Positions 1-8,710 of a stretch of 64,000 bases of DNA are shown one piece after another (the stretch's first letter is position 1; the number at the start of each line of letters is the position of its first letter). The stretch covers positions 1,721,501 to 1,785,500 of the forward strand of contig NZ_LT962687.1 of the NCBI RefSeq assembly GCF_900199635.1, given 5' to 3'. This DNA is from Anaerotruncus massiliensis (ex Togo et al. 2026) (GTDB lineage: Bacteria > Bacillota > Clostridia > Oscillospirales > Ruminococcaceae). A program made the translations under genes and the position numbers. Under the pieces are notes generated by a model. It was given only the letters and a program-made list of their open reading frames with translations. It was not told where the DNA came from and ran no database searches.

Positions 1-1802
1 CCCGTGCCTTGGATATCGCTGGTTTTCACGTCGTCCGCCCGTGAAAAGGGTTCAAAAAGATGCGGGATAAAGTCCCGGGACATCCCGATGCCGGAATCGG
101 TCACACTGAAGGAATACTGCCCCTTGCCCTTGGCAAAGGATGGCATCTCCTGGATTCGCAAGCCCACCGTCCCGCCATCGGGGGTATACTTGACGGCGTT
201 GGACAGCAGGTTCACCAGGACCTGCTGCAAGCGCCCGCCGTCGGTCACCACCTTCTCGTGCCGGACCCGTTCGGCGTTGACCTGGAGCGTCTGGCGCTTC
301 TCCGTGGCCAGGGGCCGGAACACCTCCATCACATCCTCAATCAAATCGGCGAGGGAAACCGCCTCAGGCTCCAGGTCGATTTTCCCGCTCTCAATTTTGG
401 ACATGTCCAAAACCTCATTGATGAGGTTTAACAGGTGACGGCTGGCGATGTTGATTTTCCCCAGGCAGTCCCGCATCTTTTCCGGGGAGTGCAGGTTGGC
501 CTGCGCTATGATCGACATGCCGATGATGGCGTTCATGGGGGTGCGGATATCGTGGGACATGGAGGCTAGGAAATTCGTCTTGGCGTCGTTGGCGACGCGG
601 GCCGCCTGGCAGGCGGCCTCCAACGCCTGCCGCTGGCGGGATTGCTCCTGCCGCTCGGTGGTCATGTCCAGGCCCACGCTGTAATAGGAGGGGACACCGT
701 CCCAGCTATCCTCCGCGCTGACATACCGGAAGGTGACGGACACAATTTTGGTCACCCCCGCGCGGGTGACAATCCGCCGCTCCACCGCTGTGGCCTCGCC
801 GGTTTCCCGGGACTGGCGCATGACTTCCTCGGCATAATCGATGTCATCTGGATGCACATAGGTGCATTTGGATTGCAGTTCCTGCTCAAACTGCTCTTTT
901 GTATAGCCGATGATGTCCAGGTATTCGCCGCCGTACCAGAGGATTGTCCGCAGATCCCGGGCGTCCACCCGCGCAAACCCGCCGTGGACGCTGTTGAGCA
1001 GCGCGTCCCGCTCCTGATCCTTTTTCGCCAGCTTATATTCGGCGCTGAAGCTGTCATGGGACAATTCCAGCCGCGCCCGATGGCCCTCCCAGTTGATCTC
1101 CAGGTCCTTGATGATAAAGGTGCGCTCCAGGTTCGGGTTGTAGAATTCCCAGGTGTAAAACGTCTCGCTGCACAATTTGCCGTTGGTGCAGAACGGGCAG
1201 GGGGAAGTACGCCCTTGGATCATTTCATAGCATTTGCGCCCCACCAGCTGGTGGGCCTGGGCTCCCAGCACCTTGCAGGAGGTTTGGTTCACATACAAAA
1301 GCTCATAGGTTTCCATGTCGCTCACATAGGCGTTGCCCTCATAGGTGTCCAATACCGAACGAAAACAATGCCGCTGCTGCCGGTACAGCCGGGCCTGCTC
1401 CTCTGCCTGCGCCACCAGATCGTCAACGCCGGTGAACTCAGCCTGGAGCACCTGCGCCCCCATCGTCTCCTCATTTGCTATCGTCCCCAAAAGCCGCGCA
1501 TGGCAAAAGCCGCCTCCCCGCTGGGGCAGACGGACGGTCAAAGACATGCCGGGGCCGCTGTGCGCGGCCTGCAACGCCGCCCGGCGGATTTTTGCAAATT
1601 CGCCGGGCAGCGGCTCATATAGCTGCTTTAAGCTGCCAAAGCCCTCCCCCGCGGATGCCGCCATACAAAAAAAGCTGGAGTTTCCCCATAAAATCGTCAG
1701 GGGGTCATCCAGCAGGCAGCGGATTACGCCGGCCTTCAAAGATTCAATTCCCGCGGGGCAGCCCGCGGGCGCGTCTTTTGTGCTTCTCGCCCTTTTATCC
1801 AC
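1..1802 (-). CDS. PAS-containing sensor histidine kinase (3' end outside window)
   Basis: The minus frame is open from 1814 to the window edge, so the ATPase C-terminus is missing. Visible in order: a PAS-like N-terminus (DDPLTILWGNSSFF near residue 35), a second sensory segment with a Cys cluster (PCPFCTNGKLC, near residue 200), a third PAS-like region around residues 270-380, the phospho-acceptor box MSHDIRTPMNAIIGM with His near residue 417, the N box NLLSNAVKYTPDGG, and DSGIGMS (G1). No transmembrane segment is visible, so it is probably a soluble hybrid-type kinase. I prefer the GTG at 1802 because AGGTGG lies 8 bases upstream; an in-frame stop at 1815-1817 limits the gene, and an ATG at 1664 would cut into the first PAS. 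It lies about 160 bases downstream of, and in the same direction as, the next two-component pair. Whether it carries a receiver domain cannot be seen. Confidence 0.85.
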   Translation of the reverse strand, partial: MDKRARSTKDAPAGCPAGIESLKAGVIRCLLDDPLTILWGNSSFFCMAASAGEGFGSLKQLYEPLPGEFAKIRRAALQAAHSGPGMSLTVRLPQRGGGFCHARLLGTIANEETMGAQVLQAEFTGVDDLVAQAEEQARLYRQQRHCFRSVLDTYEGNAYVSDMETYELLYVNQTSCKVLGAQAHQLVGRKCYEMIQGRTSPCPFCTNGKLCSETFYTWEFYNPNLERTFIIKDLEINWEGHRARLELSHDSFSAEYKLAKKDQERDALLNSVHGGFARVDARDLRTILWYGGEYLDIIGYTKEQFEQELQSKCTYVHPDDIDYAEEVMRQSRETGEATAVERRIVTRAGVTKIVSVTFRYVSAEDSWDGVPSYYSVGLDMTTERQEQSRQRQALEAACQAARVANDAKTNFLASMSHDIRTPMNAIIGMSIIAQANLHSPEKMRDCLGKINIASRHLLNLINEVLDMSKIESGKIDLEPEAVSLADLIEDVMEVFRPLATEKRQTLQVNAERVRHEKVVTDGGRLQQVLVNLLSNAVKYTPDGGTVGLRIQEMPSFAKGKGQYSFSVTDSGIGMSRDFIPHLFEPFSRADDVKTSDIQGT

Positions 1803-1962
1803 TTTTCTAACCACCTATTTGGGAGCAACGCCCGTTTGAGCCATTGTGTTCACATACCATTTTATTCTGTTTTGCTATCAGTATAGCAAAAAAAACCGGC
1901 AATCGCAATGGGTTTTGGAGATTTCGGACGCCGCGCCCCCGCGTGGCCGGAGCAATGGGCAG

Positions 1963-3090
1963 CTACCCTTTCAATAGGACCTTGAACGCCGAACCAGCCC
2001 CCGGCCGACTTTGCACCTGGATTTCCCCGCCATGGCGCTCCACAATCAGTCGGACCACGGCCAGCCCCAAGCCGGAACCGGGGATCTGCTGGGAGCGGGA
2101 GGGGTCGGCCCGGTAAAAAGGCTCAAAGATGTGGGGCAGCGCGTTTGCCGGGATACCCGGGCCGTCGTCTTTCACCGTGACGCTGACTTCGCGTCCCTCC
2201 CGCCCCAGCGTCACGGTGACCGCCCCGCCGGGGTGGTTGTACTTGACGGCGTTCTCAATCAAGTTGGCGAACGCCCGGTATAGGAGGTCGGCATCCCCCC
2301 GCACCGGCGGCGCCTGGCCGCCGACGGACAGCGTTACCCCGCATTCCTCCGCCCTGCCGGAAAGCTCCCGCACCGCCAGATCCAGCACCGGGCGCAATTC
2401 CACCGTCTCGTCCATCGGTACCTCCTTTGGGTTCGCCAGGGACAGGAGCCCGTCCACCGTCTTGATGATGCGCTCCAGGCTCTCACCGGTGTCCGCCATG
2501 AATTCCCGGTAGTCCGCTTCCGACGGGTGGGGGGCCATCTCCAGCACCTGAAGAGCGGATTTTATGACGGCAAGCGGGGTCTTTAGCTCATGGGCCGCGC
2601 TGGCGGCAAAGCGCTTCTGGATGAGGAAAGACTCCTCCAACCGCTCCAGCATCCCGTTGAAGGATCGGGTGAGGGCCAGCACCTCCCCCTGGGCGCCCGC
2701 TTCTGGGACACGCCGATCCAGGTGCCGGCCATCGATTCTCCCTGCGGACGCCGTCAGGTTTTTGAGCGGACGCAGCACCTGCCCCGTGGCCAGATAGGTG
2801 GAACCCACGGCCAACAGCGCTATCAGCGCCATGGCCAAAAGGGATTGGGCGGAAAACTTTTGGGATGCCTCCCGATAGAATTCAATCGGGGAGGCCAGCG
2901 CGTCGTCCGGCCCCGCGCCCTCCTCCCAGGCGGGATCCACCTCCACCAGACCGGACTCGAGCAGCGCGGCATAGTCCCCGTAATAGGCGCGTGCGGCGAA
3001 CAGGGAGTTGGTGGTCAGCAGTAGACAGGCCGAAAGCAGGATGGCGGCCACAATGGCTGTCAAACGGGCCTGCAAGGTCCATGTTTTCAA
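1963..3090 (-). CDS. two-component sensor histidine kinase (HAMP, OmpR-partner class)
   Basis: A 375-residue membrane kinase. It has TM1 at about residues 12-32, a short extracellular loop of about 50 residues, TM2 at about 82-104, a HAMP domain at about 105-155, the H box FAASAAHELKTPLAVIKSAL (His167), an N box (NLIENAVKYNHPGG), G1 (DDGPGIP), F (FEPFYRADPSRS) and G2 (GSGLGLAV). The start is a TTG at 3090 that overlaps the regulator stop codon and follows GGAGGAGG by 7 bases; longer readings of this frame run inside the regulator gene. It is translationally coupled to the upstream response regulator, which is surely its partner. The short sensor loop suggests that it reads membrane or envelope state or a small ligand; the signal is unknown. 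The metallopeptidase lipoprotein upstream of the pair may be a target, which is inference. Confidence 0.93.
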   Translation of the reverse strand: MKTWTLQARLTAIVAAILLSACLLLTTNSLFAARAYYGDYAALLESGLVEVDPAWEEGAGPDDALASPIEFYREASQKFSAQSLLAMALIALLAVGSTYLATGQVLRPLKNLTASAGRIDGRHLDRRVPEAGAQGEVLALTRSFNGMLERLEESFLIQKRFAASAAHELKTPLAVIKSALQVLEMAPHPSEADYREFMADTGESLERIIKTVDGLLSLANPKEVPMDETVELRPVLDLAVRELSGRAEECGVTLSVGGQAPPVRGDADLLYRAFANLIENAVKYNHPGGAVTVTLGREGREVSVTVKDDGPGIPANALPHIFEPFYRADPSRSQQIPGSGLGLAVVRLIVERHGGEIQVQSRPGAGSAFKVLLKG

Positions 3091-3773
3091 GATGAAGCCT
3101 CCTCCGGGTTTTGGATGCGGTAGCCTTGGCCCCGCTGGGTGATGATATAGTCTCTGGCCCCCGCCTCGTCCAGCTTTTTGCGCAGCGAGTGGATGTGGAA
3201 GCGGAAGGCATTGGAAAAGGGGTCGGCCTCGCTGTCCCAGGCGTGCTCGATCAGCTCTTCCGCGCCGATCACCCGCCTGGCGTTTGTCAGCAGGTATTCC
3301 AGCAGCGCGTACTCCTTGCGGGTCAGTTCCACCGGCGATTGGCCGCACCAGACTCGCCGGGCCGCCGTGTCCACCCGCAGGCGCCCGCAGCGCAGCTGGG
3401 GATCGGCGGTGGTGAAGCTCCGGCGCAGCAGTCCACGGATGCGGGCCTCCAATTCCTTGAACTCGAAGGGCTTGGTCAGGTAGTCGTTGCTCCCCCCATC
3501 CAAGCCGCTGATTTTGTCCTCCAGCGTGTCCCGGGCGGAGAGAATGAGGATGCGAAAGTCGGCGTCCTGTTCCCGGATGCGCTGCAACACCTCCATGCCG
3601 TCCAATTTGGGCAGGTTCAGGTCCAGAATCATCAGGTCGTAATCATTAAGGCCATACAGCTCCAGAGCCTCCAAGCCGTCATAAGCGCAGTCCACCGCGT
3701 ACCCCAGCAGGCGCAGTCCCTTGGCGATATTCTTCGACAGCAGGGCTTCATCCTCCACCAAAAGCAGTTTCAT
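3087..3773 (-). CDS. OmpR/PhoB-family response regulator
   Basis: A 228-residue DNA-binding response regulator. The receiver has the acidic pair in LLVEDEAL, phospho-acceptor Asp51 in ILDLNLPKLDG, a conserved Ser in LILSARD and the Lys in YLTKPFE. The C-terminal winged helix (about residues 125-225) has the typical ELTRKEYALLEYLL opening and ends in ITQRGQGYRI. The start chosen is the ATG at 3773, preceded by GGGAG and matching the usual MKLLLVEDE opening; upstream in-frame codons lack family similarity. The stop overlaps the start of the cognate kinase. It is predicted to bind direct repeats in target promoters; none could be assigned here. Confidence 0.95.
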   Translation of the reverse strand: MKLLLVEDEALLSKNIAKGLRLLGYAVDCAYDGLEALELYGLNDYDLMILDLNLPKLDGMEVLQRIREQDADFRILILSARDTLEDKISGLDGGSNDYLTKPFEFKELEARIRGLLRRSFTTADPQLRCGRLRVDTAARRVWCGQSPVELTRKEYALLEYLLTNARRVIGAEELIEHAWDSEADPFSNAFRFHIHSLRKKLDEAGARDYIITQRGQGYRIQNPEEASS

Positions 3774-3857
3774 GGCTCCACTCCCTTTTTCCAGCGCACT
3801 GGACTTTTCCAGGCTTGTCAATGGCGGAGGCGCTTCCAACGCCTCCGCCAATTAGTA

Positions 3858-6383
3858 TTACCAGATCACGATGCGATCCTCAGGGGCGACATACATCCCG
3901 TCGCCCGGCTGGATGCCGTAGGTGTCGAAAAACTCCTGGAAGTTGGAGAGCACCCGGTTGGTGCGCAGGATATTGGGGGCGTGCACATCCGACTGGGCCA
4001 GCCCGGCCAGCGTCTCATAGCTGCCCGCGCGCAGCCATTGGCGGGCGAAGCTGCGGAAGAAGGCGTCGTAGTCGGGGTTTTCCATGGTGGAGAGAACCTC
4101 CAGGCCGCAGGCAACGCCGCCGATGTCAGAAATGTTCTCGCTCAGGGTCTCCTTGCCATTGGCGGGGATGCCGGGAGCGGCCTCATAACCGTCGTAGAAA
4201 TGCTCCGCCTTTTTGCACAGCGTTTGGAAGTGGGTGTAATCGCTGTCCGCCCACCAGTTGCGCACGGTGCCGGTGGCGTCGTACTGGGCGCCGCCATCGT
4301 CAAACATATGGGTAATCTCGTGGGCGATGGTGCTGCCGATGGCCCCCAGGTTGGCCTCAAAGGAGGCATTCTTATCATAGAAAGGAGCTTGGAGGATGCC
4401 CGCGGGGAAAATGAGGGTGTTGGTGTTCCGGCTGGCTGCGGCGTTGACGGTGAAGGCCGCCATAGGGAAACGCCGGGGATTCACCGGCTCGTCCAGGCCC
4501 TGAACGGCTTTCTGCCACTTGTCCGCCTCAGAGGCGGACACATTGGCAAAGTAGCTGCCGCCGTCGGCAACGCTCTTGATGTCGGCATTGTTAAAATCCC
4601 ACTGGTCGGGGTAGCCGATCAGGACCGTGATGTTGTCCAGCTTCTTCATGGCCTCCTGCTTAGTGGATTCCTCCATCCAGTCCAGCCGGCTGATGCGGGT
4701 CTTAAAGGCTTCAATCATCATCCGCACCATCTTCTCCACCTCGGCCTTGGACTCGGCGGGGAAGTAGCGCTCCACGTAAAGCTGGCCCAGTTCCTCAGAG
4801 AGGAAGGACTGCACGGCCTCGTTGGCGGCCTCCTCGGGGGCGCCTGTTTCATAACCGAACTTCTCCGCCAGCTCCTGGCTCAGGTACCGGCTGAAGCCGG
4901 AAATCAGGGCGCTCTTCTGCATCGCCTTGAATAGCTCCAGGTTCTCTTCGGTAAACCATGTGGCGTAGGCTGCGAACTGCTTGTCGTCGAAGACCTGCAT
5001 CCGGGCGTCGGCCTTGAGTCCGATGGCGACAAGCAGCTCGGAGGGCTTGGCCTGGGGCATCAGCTCGTCCAGAGACGTGGGGGTGTAGCGGTTGGACTGG
5101 CTCTGGAGGCTGCCCATCTCCTCGGCGCTGGAGGCGTTTTCCGCCAGGGCCTTCTCCATACGGAGGATGCCGTCAGCCAGCTGTTCCGCCTCGGGCCGGC
5201 CTTCGCCTGCCGCCATGAGCTGGGAGATCATGCCCTCCCGGTATTCCTTCACCATCCCGTTTTCCGGGTCGGCATAGTCCTCGGGAGTAAACATGGGGTA
5301 CATGGTCATGAGCTGCATGACCTTTTTGCTGCTGTCCTGGGTGTCGGTGACGGCCACCATGGGGAAAATGCCGTTGCCGAAGTTGCCCAGTTCCTTGACC
5401 GCCAGGGCGATGGCCGCGTTGAGCTCAGAGAAATTTTTGGCCGCGTCTACTGCGTCCAGATACTTCCGCAGGGGCTCTACGCCCGCGGCGTTGCGTTCCT
5501 CCAGCGCCAGAACACTCTGGTAGAGGTCCCGGATTTTCTGCCGGGCACTGCCCTGGGGGTAGTCCTCGCCGCTGTGGACGATCTCCAGGATCAGGTCGTG
5601 GAGCTGCTTGTCGGTGTTGGCCACCACGGTGCTGGAGCCGCCCATGGTGGAACCGTCGCCAGGGAGCTCCAGAGCGTCCAGCTCACCCTTGTTGACGGCG
5701 GCGTAGAAGTTGTCCTTGAGATTGGTGCCGAAGACCTGGAAAAACCGCTGGGCCACGATTTCCGCGTCCTTGCGGGTTACGAGTGCGTTCATCTTGTCAT
5801 TGCCGTCCTCGCCGGAGGAAGCGTCCTTGGGATCGGCGAGCTTGGCGGGGTCGCTCTCCATATTGTCCGTCATGTCGGTCTCCGGGGCAGACATCCCCTC
5901 GCCATCGGAGGTAGGAGCGTCCTGGTCCGTGGTCTCGGGCGCAGTCTCCAGCTCGGGCAGGCCCAGGTCGGAGGCGGCCAGCACGCCCCCATTGGACAGG
6001 TTACGCAGCGCACTCCAGGCCCACTCGGGCGCGTCGGTCAGATCGACGGGGGGCGGTGCGGTGTTTTTACCGTTGCCTGTGGGAGCGGGCAACTGGCCGA
6101 ACGCCCGGCTGGCTATGACAAACATCTGGAGCCAGGTGGCCTGCTCCGCCTCGTCAAAGCCCTCCAGCACCCCGATGCGATCGGCGCCGGGATGGTAGTC
6201 GTCCGCGGCCTGGATGAAATAGTCGGCAAGCGCGCCAACGGTCATCGGCTTTGTGACGGTCTCGATGGGAGTGGGCGTGGTGCTGGAGGTGTTTTTATTG
6301 GGGGATGGACCCATGCATGCGGTCAGCGCCAGGAGCAAACTAAGCGACGCCGCCATCAGTTTCGCATAAAGAGTTGTCTTCAT
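3858..6383 (-). CDS. M13-family (PepO/neprilysin-like) zinc metallopeptidase lipoprotein with SLH-like N-terminus
   Basis: An 841-residue secreted lipoprotein (signal peptide with lipobox LTAC, Cys23). The C-terminal two thirds is an M13 peptidase: zinc motif HEITH near residue 687, the ENISD glutamate motif near residue 748, and the usual family ending MYVAPEDR. Family members cleave oligopeptides outside the membrane. Residues of about 45-215 are unusual for M13. They contain two stretches resembling S-layer homology units (TVGALADYFIQAADD and ALRNLSNGGVLAASDLG, later LVTRKDAEIVAQRFF), the second split by an acidic insertion rich in Asp, Glu, Ser and Pro. The M13 N-domain starts near KDNFYAAVNKGELD. 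Start is the ATG at 6383 with AAGGA upstream. It is transcribed toward the two-component pair 85 bases away, so co-regulation is plausible. Confidence 0.9.
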   Translation of the reverse strand: MKTTLYAKLMAASLSLLLALTACMGPSPNKNTSSTTPTPIETVTKPMTVGALADYFIQAADDYHPGADRIGVLEGFDEAEQATWLQMFVIASRAFGQLPAPTGNGKNTAPPPVDLTDAPEWAWSALRNLSNGGVLAASDLGLPELETAPETTDQDAPTSDGEGMSAPETDMTDNMESDPAKLADPKDASSGEDGNDKMNALVTRKDAEIVAQRFFQVFGTNLKDNFYAAVNKGELDALELPGDGSTMGGSSTVVANTDKQLHDLILEIVHSGEDYPQGSARQKIRDLYQSVLALEERNAAGVEPLRKYLDAVDAAKNFSELNAAIALAVKELGNFGNGIFPMVAVTDTQDSSKKVMQLMTMYPMFTPEDYADPENGMVKEYREGMISQLMAAGEGRPEAEQLADGILRMEKALAENASSAEEMGSLQSQSNRYTPTSLDELMPQAKPSELLVAIGLKADARMQVFDDKQFAAYATWFTEENLELFKAMQKSALISGFSRYLSQELAEKFGYETGAPEEAANEAVQSFLSEELGQLYVERYFPAESKAEVEKMVRMMIEAFKTRISRLDWMEESTKQEAMKKLDNITVLIGYPDQWDFNNADIKSVADGGSYFANVSASEADKWQKAVQGLDEPVNPRRFPMAAFTVNAAASRNTNTLIFPAGILQAPFYDKNASFEANLGAIGSTIAHEITHMFDDGGAQYDATGTVRNWWADSDYTHFQTLCKKAEHFYDGYEAAPGIPANGKETLSENISDIGGVACGLEVLSTMENPDYDAFFRSFARQWLRAGSYETLAGLAQSDVHAPNILRTNRVLSNFQEFFDTYGIQPGDGMYVAPEDRIVIW

Positions 6384-6476
6384 AAAAAAATCCTTTCCAC
6401 TTCCGCAATGCCTTGGCAGCGCGGGATACTGTGGAAAGGATATCATACTCTTTGTTAGATTTTCGTTAGGATCACT

Positions 6477-7943
6477 TTATTTCTCCATTTCCCAGAATTC
6501 TCCTTTCACGGGGATTAGGATATTTTCCGCGCCTCGAATCCCTAACTGCACCAGTTGATTAACCGTAATGCACAACTCACGAGCCACCAGTTCTTCCAGT
6601 ACGGTGGAAAAGCCGAAGACATCCCGTTCGTCCAATGCCTGGAGCATCCGGTTCAGGAACGGTGCGGCGACGCGGTTTATTGTTTCGGGGGTCCCCCTCA
6701 ATCCACGCAGCGGATGCCCCCAGAAGAGAAGCCGCAAGAGTTCAGAATAGATGGTCCGAATCGTCTGGCTGGGGGTGTGCTCAGAGATCAGTCCCATGGA
6801 CACATAGGTCATTAATTCAAGGCGCCGGCTGTCCCGGAGCTCCAGCAGGCGTTCCTTCCACAGGCGGAGCCCGCCGCAGTCCAGGGAAGCCAGAGTGAGT
6901 TCAGACACGGCCCGGGCGGACAGGGCGTATATTTGTAAGCATTTGGCCATATCCAGCAGCCGGTTCTGGATATCCGGCTGTGTGAGGTCGGCGTTCTCCG
7001 TACTCTCCATGGGGGATAGGACCTGAGCGCCGCGGGATCTGAACGATTTCACCGCTCCGATGCCGCCCAGCAGGCTGAGTGTCCGGCGGACCGTACTGAT
7101 GGAAACTCCCTTTTCGACGGCGAGCCGGTGGGCCGGCGGGAGGAAACTGCCCACTGGATAGATCCCACGACTGATGTCGGTCAGAAGCTCGACGGCCAGG
7201 GAATACCGAAGTTGGGCAGACTTTTTATAGGCGTTCCAGCAAAAGCCGATCTGCGGAACTGGTTCTGCGATCCGATCTTCATAAAATCGGGACAACGCGT
7301 GCGCGAGGTCGTCCTGTGCGGTCTTCAGAACGTCTCTCAGCGTGGCCCAGTTTCCGTTGCGGCTGAGGACCGCCACGTTTTGCTGCCAAAACAGACCCTT
7401 TTCAAAATAGGGCGTGTTCTCCTTTACACTGTAGAACGGCCCTTGGAAAAAGAGGTAGAGGTATCGCATCAACCGCATCAGCAGATCGTTTCCCAGCGCG
7501 CCGTACTGCTGCTCCAGGTAATGCCAAATGACGGTGGGTGGCCTCTCCTCATCACGGGTCAGATGCACCATCCGCTCCGCAGCCTCCGGCGGCGAGTGCT
7601 TCAGGGACAGCCACAAAGCCCAGCCGAACAGCGGCCAAATAGACCAGCTCAGGTCGCGAAGTGCGGCTTCACGCTGTGCGAAATAGTGCCGTACATGCCC
7701 GTCGATCTCCTCCTGAGAATAGGAGACAGACACCTTGGCCCCGGCTTTTTGGGTCAGTGAGATAACTCCCTCGCGGCGCAGACGGTGATATGCCTGGGCA
7801 ACGGTATCGATTGAAATATGAGACTGCCGGCACAACTCCTCCATCCTGGGAAGGCTCTCCCCACAGCGATAATATCCAAACTGAATTTGGGCAAGCAGAT
7901 ATGCGTATATGACCTGATGCAGTTCCAGTTCGCTTCCCACCAT
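6477..7943 (-). CDS. regulator with two GntR-type winged-helix domains
   Basis: A 488-residue protein. Residues of about 5-72 form a GntR winged helix (ESLPRMEELCRQ, SIDTVAQAYHRLRREGVISLTQKAGAKV). Residues of about 238-302 form a second one (GSFLPPAHRLAVEKG, STVRRTLSLLGGIGAVKSFRSRGAQV). Two helix-rich segments follow the two DNA-binding units; I recognise no UTRA, FCD or aminotransferase effector domain. GntR regulators normally have a single DNA-binding domain per chain and dimerise, so a tandem arrangement may let a monomer bind a full operator. Start ATG 7943 has AAGGAG 6 bases upstream. It is a lone minus-strand gene that reads toward the metallopeptidase; its targets are unknown. Confidence 0.82.
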   Translation of the reverse strand: MVGSELELHQVIYAYLLAQIQFGYYRCGESLPRMEELCRQSHISIDTVAQAYHRLRREGVISLTQKAGAKVSVSYSQEEIDGHVRHYFAQREAALRDLSWSIWPLFGWALWLSLKHSPPEAAERMVHLTRDEERPPTVIWHYLEQQYGALGNDLLMRLMRYLYLFFQGPFYSVKENTPYFEKGLFWQQNVAVLSRNGNWATLRDVLKTAQDDLAHALSRFYEDRIAEPVPQIGFCWNAYKKSAQLRYSLAVELLTDISRGIYPVGSFLPPAHRLAVEKGVSISTVRRTLSLLGGIGAVKSFRSRGAQVLSPMESTENADLTQPDIQNRLLDMAKCLQIYALSARAVSELTLASLDCGGLRLWKERLLELRDSRRLELMTYVSMGLISEHTPSQTIRTIYSELLRLLFWGHPLRGLRGTPETINRVAAPFLNRMLQALDERDVFGFSTVLEELVARELCITVNQLVQLGIRGAENILIPVKGEFWEMEK

Positions 7944-8347
7944 GACATCTCCTTGCCGTATTTCACATTATAATAATTATAACATTTCCACCCTTTAATT
8001 TCTATAAAGCATTGCTATCGTTTGGTTCACTTGCTATATAGGCACGGTCATGCGCGATTTGGCGGCAATCAAAAAGGACGGACCTCGAAAGTCAAACTAC
8101 TCACCGAGCACCCGTTCACCAAAAGTTTTGGTCTATCGAGCCAAGCACAAACCTGGATTCGTGATAAAGAATATGTTATGACACTGAAACAACCGTGGAC
8201 GGCCGCAGACGCGGGAGACGGGGAGGCTCGCAGCATTGAGGAGGGTTCGGACGCAAACGCAGGGGTTCAACATGGAAGTGATTCACCGGGATATCTTGAA
8301 TCGCTGAGTCGAGCACTCTGACGGCTCGGCGTGCTTATTCCGCAGGC
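7944..8347. promoter_or_regulatory. non-coding stretch with GntR-gene promoter
   Basis: No credible gene here. Two overlapping TATAAT hexamers on the minus strand (7967-7972 and 7976-7981) lie just upstream of the GntR-type gene; TAGAAA 17 bases before the second is a weak -35. The A/T-rich element ATTATAATAATTATA is almost symmetrical and could be an autoregulatory operator. The rest (8030-8347) holds short open frames in several phases without family features and looks like decayed sequence next to the islet boundary. Confidence 0.4.
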
Positions 8348-8389
8348 AAAAAAACAACTGCTATCTGATTCGATGGCAGTTGTTTTTTT
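8348..8389. terminator. bidirectional intrinsic terminator beside the outer tRNA-Ala fragment
   Basis: A perfect 18-base stem (8348-8365 with 8372-8389, one G-T pair) flanked by A and T runs, so it can act in both directions. It differs by one base from the terminator next to the intact tRNA at 20178-20219, which shows that the two boundaries share ancestry beyond the tRNA itself. Confidence 0.8.
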
Positions 8390-8473
8390 GGTGGAGACGA
8401 AGAGGATCGAACTCTCGACCTTACGGATGCGAACCGTACGCTCTCCCGAGTGGTCCGCAAAGCGGGCCCTTTT
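8389..8473 (-). repeat. tRNA-Ala 3' fragment plus shared flank (att-like repeat, outer copy)
   Basis: Positions 8389-8447 match the tRNA-Ala at 20219-20277 base for base: acceptor 3' strand with CCA, T arm, variable loop, anticodon arm and the 3' part of the D arm. The tRNA 5' part is replaced by a different 26-base flank (8448-8473) containing the imperfect inverted repeat GGTCCGC-AAA-GCGGGCC. The same chimeric 85-base block occurs at 14643-14727. It is not a functional tRNA, having no 5' acceptor strand. The pattern is that of an attachment site left by integration into a tRNA 3' end. Confidence 0.85.
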
Positions 8474-8710
8474 ATAATCATACCGTGTTACTGTAACGCA
8501 CGGGCCAACGCAAGGGCGCTGTGGGTAACATTTTCGACGTGTCCGGACGTGTCACATCGTCGACCGGATAGAACGGTAGGAAGTACCCGGCGCATTTTTT
8601 TCTAGTGCGCTATTGCTGCGCCGTCTGCCATCAAGCATATTCCGCTTCTAATTCCTCGCCTCCCGCATTCGATCGTTTCTTCAATATGCACCACCTGTTC
8701 CCGTACGCCG
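8474..8710. other. non-coding or decayed sequence
   Basis: No gene can be supported. Short open frames exist in both strands but show no ribosome binding site or family motif. It probably contains the lost N-terminus and promoter of the decayed kinase that follows. Confidence 0.4.

Noticed and set aside
3111-4934. Plus-strand open frame of about 600 codons
   Set aside because: Runs antisense over the response regulator and metallopeptidase; repetitive Val/Gly/Leu composition and no motif.
8022-8321. Possible 99-residue gene upstream of the islet boundary
   Set aside because: No ribosome binding site, no recognisable fold, and it sits in decayed sequence; not reported as a gene.
8389-8447. 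A second and a third tRNA-Ala gene (also 14643-14701)
   Set aside because: The 5' acceptor strand and half of the D arm are replaced by other sequence, so no cloverleaf can form.
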